A stretch of 21,428 bases of DNA. It comes from Clostridiales bacterium. GTDB lineage: Bacteria > Bacillota > Clostridia > Lachnospirales > Lachnospiraceae. The stretch's first letter is position 1, and every line of letters begins with the position of its first letter. A model generated the notes under the pieces. The model was given only the letters and a program-made list of their open reading frames with translations. It was not told where the DNA came from and ran no database searches. This document shows positions 16,112 through 21,428 of this stretch, in pieces. The translations under genes and the position numbers were made by a program. The stretch lies in assembly GCA_019420405.1 (NCBI GenBank), contig JAHZHF010000013.1, positions 1 to 21,428 on the forward strand, given 5' to 3'.

Positions 16112-16142
16112 TATTTAGTTCAAGTCACAGCTATTTAGTTCA
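16112..16142 (-). repeat. Two direct copies of TGAACTAAATA at 20-bp period
   Basis: Exact 11-mers at 16112-16122 and 16132-16142 are spaced by 20 bp, about two helical turns, ending 15 bp upstream of the murE -35 element. A third partial copy, TGAACT, adjoins near 16104-16109. The 16132-16142 copy belongs to a 20-mer (16129-16148) that recurs inverted at 36-55. They could be regulator sites or the end of a mobile or dispersed element. Confidence 0.5.
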
Positions 16143-16266
16143 TTAACACTTTTATTCAGAAACGTCCGGAAACGGGGCAGATATTTCGTGAAACGTATTC
16201 TGAGGAAGAAGACAGCCGTTCGATATTCCGTTCCAGAATCCGGAAAATCTATCAGGCCGAAGATCT

Positions 16267-16330
16267 GCTTAAAAGCAAAGCGGCACGGGGAGCAACTCGC
16301 ATTCGCTCAGACAATCTCCCCGCACCGCTT
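16267..16330 (-). terminator. Probable Rho-independent terminator between GH31 and murE
   Basis: Arms 16316-16330 and 16278-16292 pair over 13 of 15 positions (six and seven pairs around a 2-base mismatch), with a 23-base loop. On the minus strand the stem is followed by TGCTTTT. The strong stem plus T-run fits termination of the GH31 transcript before the murE promoter. The long loop is unusual. Confidence 0.5.
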
Positions 16331-16491
16331 AACAGCATCTCTTCACCCCTAAGATTTTCGACGGATTCCTCCAAAGTCACATCTCCCGGCCGCCTCCTTC
16401 CCCAGAAAGTGTACTCCAACCATCCGCTCCGCTTCCTGCGCATTCCCTGACAGAAGTGTTACTGCCTAAACAGTCTGATAAACATAGAAGT

Positions 16492-16537
16492 GGCGCGGCT
16501 TGAGGGCTTTCGGATGTGAAACCCTTCCGGCCGCGCC
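16492..16537 (-). terminator. GC-rich stem-loop 3' of the GH31 gene
   Basis: GGCGCGGC (16492-16499) pairs exactly with GCCGCGCC (16530-16537), with an inner set of pairs GGG/CCC and TTTC/GAAA. It lies 13 bp beyond the GH31 stop. The following minus-strand bases (ACTTCTATGTTT) are only moderately T-rich, so this is a weak terminator or a 3'-end stabiliser. Confidence 0.45.
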
Positions 16538-16550
16538 TTACTTTTGGAAG

Positions 16551-18548
16551 CTATATATTCACTGACTTCCTCACAAACACCGGCATCCTCTCGATCGGAG
16601 CCTCCGCCTCAATCCAGGTTCCTCCGGGATATTCTTTCCCCGTCCCCATCTCAACCCAGATCTCTCCGGCTTCACCGCCCGGCAGATAAACTCTTCTCTG
16701 CCGATCGCCCTCATGGCATACGGGCGCAACAAGAATATCCGGCCCGTAAAAATATTCATCCTCGATCTGCCAGCACACATCGTCCCCGGGATATTCGTAG
16801 AACAAAGTTCGCATGACCGGAGTTCCCTTTTCATGGGCCTCCTGCATCAGCCTGCGCGTATACGGGCGCATCTTCTCCCGGATCTCCATATAGTTCCGGC
16901 AGATTTCGTACACTTCTTCTCCATAGCTCCACACTTCATTTGCGGCGCCGGACCGGCATGCCGCTCCGCCAGTCTCTCCGTACTGCGGCTGCTTTGGCTC
17001 ACGGTCGCCGTGAAGACGCATCACCGGGCAGAAAGTGCCCCACTGGAACCAGCGCACGAAGAGTTCGCGGAACTTCGGGTCATTCGGATCTCCTCCGTGG
17101 AATCCACCAATGTCCGTCGTCCACCACGGAATTCCGGCCAGACCCATATTCAGCCCTGCCGCAAGCTGATTGCGCATACTGGAAAAGCTGGACGCGATAT
17201 CGCCGGACCAGACAAGGGCGCCGTAATTCTGGCTTCCCGCCCATGCGCAACGCAGGAGATTTACGATATTTTCCTGCCCCTCTTCTTCCATCCCCTCATA
17301 AAAGGTACGGGCATATTCTAGAGGATAAATATTTCCCACCTCAAGATCTGTCCCTCTGTAATACCGGTAATTGTCAAAATCATACACTGTGTATGCCGGC
17401 TCAGCCACATCCAGCCAGAAGCACCTCACGCCTTTGTCGTAATAATTCTTCTTTACTTTCTCCCAGAGGTATTTCCTCGCCCCCGGATTCGTTGCGTCAT
17501 AGTAAATCGTTTTTCCCAGGAAGTCAAGGCCGGCCCTGACTCCCCTCTCTGTACGGATCAGATAGCCTTTCTCAAGCATCTCCGCATAATTTTCCGACTC
17601 CCGGTCCACGGTCGGCCAGACGGAAACCATCAGCTCGATTCCCATCTTTTTCAATTCACGGATCATTCCATCCGGGTCAGGCCAGTATACGGGATCGAAT
17701 TTCCAGTCACCCTGCCTTGGCCAGTGGAAGTAGTCTATTACGATCACGTCGATGGGAAGTCCCCGTCTCTTGTATTCTCTGGCGACTTCCAGAAGCTCCT
17801 CCTGGGTCTGGTAGCGAAGCTTGCACTGCCAGAATCCCAATCCGTATTCCGGCATCATCGGAACAGTTCCCGTGACCCTGGCATAATCCTCCTCGATCTC
17901 CGCCGGTGTGTCCCCCACTGTAATCCAGTAGTCCACAGCTTTAGACGCATACGCCTCAAAGCTCATGATGTTTTTTCCGAGCACAGCGCGCCCCACGGCC
18001 GGATTGTTCCACAAGAATCCATATCCCAGCGAAGAAATCATAAACGGCACACTGGCCTGGGAATTCCGTTGAGCCAGCTCTAGATCCAGTCCTTTCAAGT
18101 CAAGATAGGGCTGCTGGTACTGACCCATCCCATACAGCTTCTCCCTGCCGTCAATCGACTCAAAGCGCACAGTAATATGGTAGTCCCCTCCGATATTCGG
18201 GCGGAACTCACGGGCTTCCACCTCCAGCGCACTGCATTTCTCATCCGTCACATCGCGCCTGTTCCGCCAGTATTCTTCCAGAAGGAGACGCCCGTCCCTG
18301 CGGCGGACCGTGATCTTTCCACCTTCTGTAATGAAGAGCTCCGCCTTCCCGTTCCAGATTCCCACTCCATTCTTCTCCGTAAACACTTCGCCTTTCCCGC
18401 TCTGTCCGGGTCTGAGCGCCCAGTCCTCTTCCGGCATCTTTGCGTTTTTCGTGGCGCGGACTCTCAGGCCGTTTTCGCCCCAGCCCTCAATCCACACTTC
18501 CTCCGCGTCAAAATGATAGATTATTCTGTGTTCCTCTGTCCTGAGCAT
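16551..18548 (-). CDS. Glycoside hydrolase family 31 alpha-glycosidase (alpha-xylosidase-like)
   Basis: This retaining alpha-glycosidase probably releases alpha-linked xylose or glucose from oligosaccharides. The 665 residues comprise an N-terminal beta-sandwich (about 1-225, with the GH31 pattern LYGMGQYQQ near 138-146), a TIM barrel (about 230-545) and a C-terminal beta domain. The nucleophile is expected at Asp380 in FWLDVAEP and the acid/base at Asp450 in VWSGD. IDYFHW (271-276), IPWWTTDIGGF (473-483) and RLHGD (511-515) are further active-site strands. There is no signal peptide, so it acts in the cytoplasm on imported sugars. The ATG has AGAGGAGG upstream and overlaps the PHP gene by 28 bp. 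Substrate cannot be fixed from sequence; alpha-xylosidase and alpha-glucosidase are both possible. Confidence 0.93.
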   Translation of the reverse strand: MLRTEEHRIIYHFDAEEVWIEGWGENGLRVRATKNAKMPEEDWALRPGQSGKGEVFTEKNGVGIWNGKAELFITEGGKITVRRRDGRLLLEEYWRNRRDVTDEKCSALEVEAREFRPNIGGDYHITVRFESIDGREKLYGMGQYQQPYLDLKGLDLELAQRNSQASVPFMISSLGYGFLWNNPAVGRAVLGKNIMSFEAYASKAVDYWITVGDTPAEIEEDYARVTGTVPMMPEYGLGFWQCKLRYQTQEELLEVAREYKRRGLPIDVIVIDYFHWPRQGDWKFDPVYWPDPDGMIRELKKMGIELMVSVWPTVDRESENYAEMLEKGYLIRTERGVRAGLDFLGKTIYYDATNPGARKYLWEKVKKNYYDKGVRCFWLDVAEPAYTVYDFDNYRYYRGTDLEVGNIYPLEYARTFYEGMEEEGQENIVNLLRCAWAGSQNYGALVWSGDIASSFSSMRNQLAAGLNMGLAGIPWWTTDIGGFHGGDPNDPKFRELFVRWFQWGTFCPVMRLHGDREPKQPQYGETGGAACRSGAANEVWSYGEEVYEICRNYMEIREKMRPYTRRLMQEAHEKGTPVMRTLFYEYPGDDVCWQIEDEYFYGPDILVAPVCHEGDRQRRVYLPGGEAGEIWVEMGTGKEYPGGTWIEAEAPIERMPVFVRKSVNI

Positions 18549-19417
18549 ACTCGTCCTCCTCTGTTCTTTGTTCCTCTGATTCTTGAATTCCCAGAGCAGA
18601 GTCCGGACAGAATCTCCACTCCCATTTTCCCTCTTGCCGCCGATCCGTGAAAGTCACTTCCCGCGCTTCTCATCATTCCATACCGTTCCGCCATCTGACG
18701 AAGCTGTACTCTCTGCGTTTCGGGAAAATCCAGATAATCCGTTTCCATTCCATCCAGGCCATATTCGATCAGGTATTTCAGGACCGTTTCCACTTCCTGC
18801 GCGTTCAGCCCCTGCCTTTTAAACTCCCGGTACACGATAAAGGGATGCGCCCATACTGTTGTCCCGCCCGCGTTATGTATCGCTCTGATCCCCTGTTCCA
18901 AAGTAATGTTACTCTCTGTCAGCGGTCTGCTCCAGGACAGGATAAGCTCCTCGATCTCCCCCGGAAGCGGGGCATATTTCTCCTTCATATACGCCAGGAC
19001 ATCCGAGAGCTGCAGCACAACTCCGCAGCTGATTGGGACCCCGGAGAGCCCGGCCGGATATCCGCTCCTTCCAAGCTCGTCCATAAGGTTTTGAAATGTA
19101 TTTTCCACTCTCCTTCCCCGTTCATCCAGAAGACGATTCAAATCCGGATCATCCTCATCAAACCCGTATCCAAGCAGATGAATGGACAGCTTCTTCTCAA
19201 TCCCGGGCACAGCAAATTCGGCACACGTAATTTCCAGACCGGTAGTAAATGTACTTCCTTTCGGGCAGAGTTCCCGCGCCCTTTTCAGTCCTGCTATGGT
19301 ATCATGATCACTGATGGCAAAGGATGCGATCTGATTCTCCCGGATCTTTTCGAGCACTTCCTCTACTGTACATACTCCGTCTGAACAGCGCGTATGTATA
19401 TGATAATCTACTTTCAT
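18521..19417 (-). CDS. PHP-family metal-dependent phosphoesterase
   Basis: This is a polymerase-and-histidinol-phosphatase (PHP) domain hydrolase of 298 residues with a trinuclear-metal-type active site. Visible ligands are HIH (6-8) with Asp13, DHD (37-39), Glu62 in GLEIT, His80, His191 in WAHPF and SDFHG (254-258, Asp255 and His257). Relatives include the TrpH/YciV group, which act on nucleoside 3',5'-bisphosphates or as 5'-3' exonucleases, and sugar or histidinol phosphatases. A segment at about 85-170 between motifs matches the insertion seen in the TrpH-like group. GGGAG precedes the ATG. Its last codons overlap the GH31 start by 28 bp, which suggests a linked role, perhaps on a sugar phosphate, but that is inference. 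Confidence 0.88.
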   Translation of the reverse strand: MKVDYHIHTRCSDGVCTVEEVLEKIRENQIASFAISDHDTIAGLKRARELCPKGSTFTTGLEITCAEFAVPGIEKKLSIHLLGYGFDEDDPDLNRLLDERGRRVENTFQNLMDELGRSGYPAGLSGVPISCGVVLQLSDVLAYMKEKYAPLPGEIEELILSWSRPLTESNITLEQGIRAIHNAGGTTVWAHPFIVYREFKRQGLNAQEVETVLKYLIEYGLDGMETDYLDFPETQRVQLRQMAERYGMMRSAGSDFHGSAARGKMGVEILSGLCSGNSRIRGTKNRGGRVCSGQRNTE

Positions 19418-19438
19418 CTTCTCACTCCCTGCAGCTGC

Positions 19439-19468
19439 TTAAGATTTTCTCTACAGGTTATATCTTAA
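19439..19468. promoter_or_regulatory. AT-rich inverted repeat before the PHP gene
   Basis: TTAAGAT (19439-19445) and ATCTTAA (19462-19468) are exact inverted repeats with a 16-base spacer in the 57-bp gap between the TPR gene and the PHP gene. The layout could be an operator or a weak hairpin. No clear promoter accompanies it. Confidence 0.25.
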
Positions 19469-19474
19469 CAGATT

Positions 19475-21428
19475 TTACTTCGATTTTGTCATTTTCAGAT
19501 AAATCCTGCTGTTCTGATGATTAAAATCATACTCCAGCGACTTTTGGAAATGTTTTTCCGCCTTGTCTTTCTCGCCCAGCCCCAGCGCCGAAAGTCCCAT
19601 CAGATAATAGCAGTGGGCTTTATTCTTCCGGTTCAGGTCATCCTCAAAGATCAGGAAATCCGGCAGCGACACCGCAAAGTAATCAATGCGCATCTCATCG
19701 TTTAAGTGCTGCTCCCCGTAATCCAGCAGTTTATTAAAGCACGCGTACGCTTCCCGTGTTTTTCCCAGTTCTCTCTTTGCCAGCCCTTTGTAGAGAATCA
19801 TGTCCGCAGGCTGGTCATAATAATACATCATGCCCGCCGGCTCGTTATCCCCAAGTTCTGCCAGATGAAGCGCTTTTTCAGACTCTTCTTTATTTCCCAG
19901 TTCCCGCTTTACGATGCCGAGATAATAATATATGTTGTTGTCTTTTGTTCCTTCCAGCTTTCCTTCCCCGAGGTTTTCCGGATAGACAAGCGCTCTCTCC
20001 AGCAGGCGCTCAGCTTCCGCGCAGTCATTCTCTTTTATCCTGTCTTTGGCCATTTCCACAAGCGCGGTCTTATACTGCGCCGTGATCCGCCCCTCTGCGC
20101 CTTCCCAGGGTCGGAAGGTGTGGCTCATAATCGTTTCGTAAGCCTTCTCATACATTTCAAGCTGATTTAAGAGAGTCACGTACTCTGTCATCAGGTCATC
20201 TCTCTGTTCCGGAAGTTCCGGATGCGCTTCATATTTCTCCAGACGGGTCTCGAAACTCACGCCCAGCTTTTTATAGAGCTGATCCAGCTCCAGGAATACT
20301 CTGGCATCCGTCTCGTCCAGAGCGAAGGCTTTCTCCATTTCCCGCAGAGCCGTCTCGGGGTCTCCCTGCTTGTTATAGTACGCCAGCGCCAGATTCCGGT
20401 GCACTGTCGGGAATCTGTCATCTCTTTTCTCCGACTGCTCCCACAGGTCTGCAGCAAGATCAAACTGCAGCTTGTCATAGTACAGGCTGCCGAGGTAGTA
20501 GTAGGCTTTCGCTCCATCCGGATACGTCCGCAGAGCGCTTTCCAATACAGTGATGTCCTCCAGCTTGTTCGGGAAACAGTACAGGGAAGAGCAGCGCTCC
20601 GCTTCTCTGTATGCGGCGACTGCCTCCTCTGTCCGCCCCATTTTCGCCAGATAGTATCCTCTGTAATACATCGTCATCGGAGAACTCTCCGGACACTCCC
20701 GCAGAACGGCTTCCGCCTCTTCAAAGCATCCCGCCTCTGCATAATCTCTCGCAGTCTGCAGATAATTTTCCTTAAATCCCCGCATCAGAGCGTTCAGTTC
20801 ATCCAGGCAGTTTCCCGAACAGTTTTCCGAACCGCCTTCCAGAATGGTTTTCTCAAACCCGGATACATAATCAAAAGGATCTGTTCTGAGATTTTCTTCT
20901 ATCCATGCTTTCGCGTCCTCATACCTGCCCATCTTCCGCAGGATAACAACCTTAAGCCCTCTGGCCTTGATATTATGCGCGTTCTTGACCAGCCCTTTTT
21001 CTATAAATTCCAATGCCTCCGCATAATTTTTCCGCTCCGTTTCAATGGCGGCCAGATAATAGAAAGCCATCTCCTGCTGCTCGTTGCTCCATGTCGCTTT
21101 ATAAAACGCGTCGAAGGCCTCACCCTTCTCACCCTGGTAAAAGAGTGCAAGTCCCAGATTATAATAAGCCTCGCTGTCATAAGGATTCGGATTCTTCCAG
21201 GTAAGCCGCTCAATCGCCTTTCGGAAATACTTCTCCGCCCGAGCGAAACACCCTCTCCTCAGCAGAAGGAGGCCGTATGCATTGTTGATCCTGATATCTC
21301 CCGGGTCACGTTTAAGTCCCTCCAGATAGTACGGGTCCGGAAGATAGGTGGCGTGTCTGTACTGCTCGATGTGCTGGCCGGTCAGGAAGAGTTCTTCATT
21401 TGTCATGATCTCTTCCGGATCTTTCGCC
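19475..21428 (-). CDS. TPR-repeat protein, 5' end beyond the window (possible DUF5107-TPR protein)
   Basis: At least 643 residues of TPR-like helical repeats are present, for example AYYNLGLALFYQGEKGEAF near the N-terminus, KAYYYLGSLYYDKLQFDLAAD mid-protein and a closing YYLMGLSALGLGEKDKAEKHF. No signal peptide or membrane segment is seen. An ATG at 21406 exists, but the frame stays open through AKDPEEI to the window edge. The text around it (EQYRHATYLPDPYYLEGLKRD) looks internal, resembling what I recall of large proteins with an N-terminal DUF5107 domain followed by TPRs. I therefore treat the gene as partial. Such proteins are often found near glycoside hydrolases, as here. The molecular role is unknown; TPRs usually mediate protein binding. 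Confidence 0.8.
   Translation of the reverse strand, partial: AKDPEEIMTNEELFLTGQHIEQYRHATYLPDPYYLEGLKRDPGDIRINNAYGLLLLRRGCFARAEKYFRKAIERLTWKNPNPYDSEAYYNLGLALFYQGEKGEAFDAFYKATWSNEQQEMAFYYLAAIETERKNYAEALEFIEKGLVKNAHNIKARGLKVVILRKMGRYEDAKAWIEENLRTDPFDYVSGFEKTILEGGSENCSGNCLDELNALMRGFKENYLQTARDYAEAGCFEEAEAVLRECPESSPMTMYYRGYYLAKMGRTEEAVAAYREAERCSSLYCFPNKLEDITVLESALRTYPDGAKAYYYLGSLYYDKLQFDLAADLWEQSEKRDDRFPTVHRNLALAYYNKQGDPETALREMEKAFALDETDARVFLELDQLYKKLGVSFETRLEKYEAHPELPEQRDDLMTEYVTLLNQLEMYEKAYETIMSHTFRPWEGAEGRITAQYKTALVEMAKDRIKENDCAEAERLLERALVYPENLGEGKLEGTKDNNIYYYLGIVKRELGNKEESEKALHLAELGDNEPAGMMYYYDQPADMILYKGLAKRELGKTREAYACFNKLLDYGEQHLNDEMRIDYFAVSLPDFLIFEDDLNRKNKAHCYYLMGLSALGLGEKDKAEKHFQKSLEYDFNHQNSRIYLKMTKSK

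Larger units (their letters stand above)
15984..16550. other. 567-bp spacer between GH31 and murE without a convincing gene
   Basis: From the GH31 side it contains a GC-rich stem-loop (16492-16537), a terminator-like hairpin (16278-16330), an open minus-strand frame of 63 codons lacking an ATG (16306 to the TAA at 16115), direct 11-mer repeats, the murE promoter and a leader hairpin. A second 63-codon minus frame with an ATG (16443-16252) runs through the terminator-like hairpin and has no properly spaced ribosome binding site, so I do not call it a gene. Overlapping open frames plus repeats suggest a degraded element or dispersed repeat. Confidence 0.5.

Noticed and set aside
16252..16443. 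Minus-strand 63-codon frame with ATG in the GH31-murE spacer
   Set aside because: The AGGGA touches the ATG with no spacing, the C-terminal codons form the terminator-like hairpin, and the sequence is Arg-rich without a known pattern.

Overview
The window reads like a chromosomal stretch of a Gram-positive, low-to-mid G+C Firmicute, most likely a Lachnospiraceae-type Clostridia. The evidence is the classic Firmicutes gene order priA-def-fmt-rsmB-rlmN-prpC-prkC-rsgA-rpe-thiN, strong AGGAGG-type ribosome binding sites, a PASTA-domain Ser/Thr kinase with its PP2C partner, and a YugP-type membrane zinc peptidase between fmt and rsmB. Genus assignment is inference. All 17 convincing protein genes lie on the minus strand, so transcription runs from high to low coordinates. 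I saw no tRNA, rRNA, CRISPR array, transposase, integrase or phage gene.

Region 1 (about 21428 down to 16551) is an accessory block. It holds the 3' part of a TPR-repeat protein cut by the window edge (probably a DUF5107-TPR type protein), a PHP-family metal-dependent phosphoesterase, and a GH31 alpha-glycosidase whose start overlaps the PHP gene by 28 bp. This looks like a sugar-utilisation unit with translational coupling.

Region 2 (16550 to 15984) is a 567-bp spacer without a convincing gene. From the GH31 side it holds a GC-rich stem-loop, a terminator-like hairpin with a T-run, an open stretch of unknown nature, direct repeats of an 11-mer at 20-bp period, an extended -10 promoter and a strong hairpin at the predicted 5' end of the murE mRNA.

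Region 3 (15983 down to 2452) is a tightly packed housekeeping operon: murE, priA, def, fmt, yugP, rsmB, rlmN, prpC, prkC, rsgA, rpe and thiN. It links peptidoglycan synthesis, replication restart, N-terminal formyl-methionine handling, rRNA methylation, cell-wall-sensing phosphosignalling, 30S maturation, pentose phosphate metabolism and thiamine cofactor formation. Several junctions are 4-bp overlaps or gaps of 1 to 20 bp.

Region 4 (2451 to 1) holds ychF and lgt, separated by a 226-bp spacer packed with mini-hairpins and an imperfect 22-bp direct repeat. The left edge carries a 20-bp sequence that recurs, inverted and with 18 of 20 matches, upstream of murE, so the murE-to-lgt block is bracketed by related sequences.

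The genes are mostly well-known families. The most unusual signals are non-coding or intragenic: a perfect 16-bp inverted repeat inside the 5' coding region of rsgA, the bracketing 20-mers, the mini-hairpin array between ychF and lgt, and the structured murE leader.
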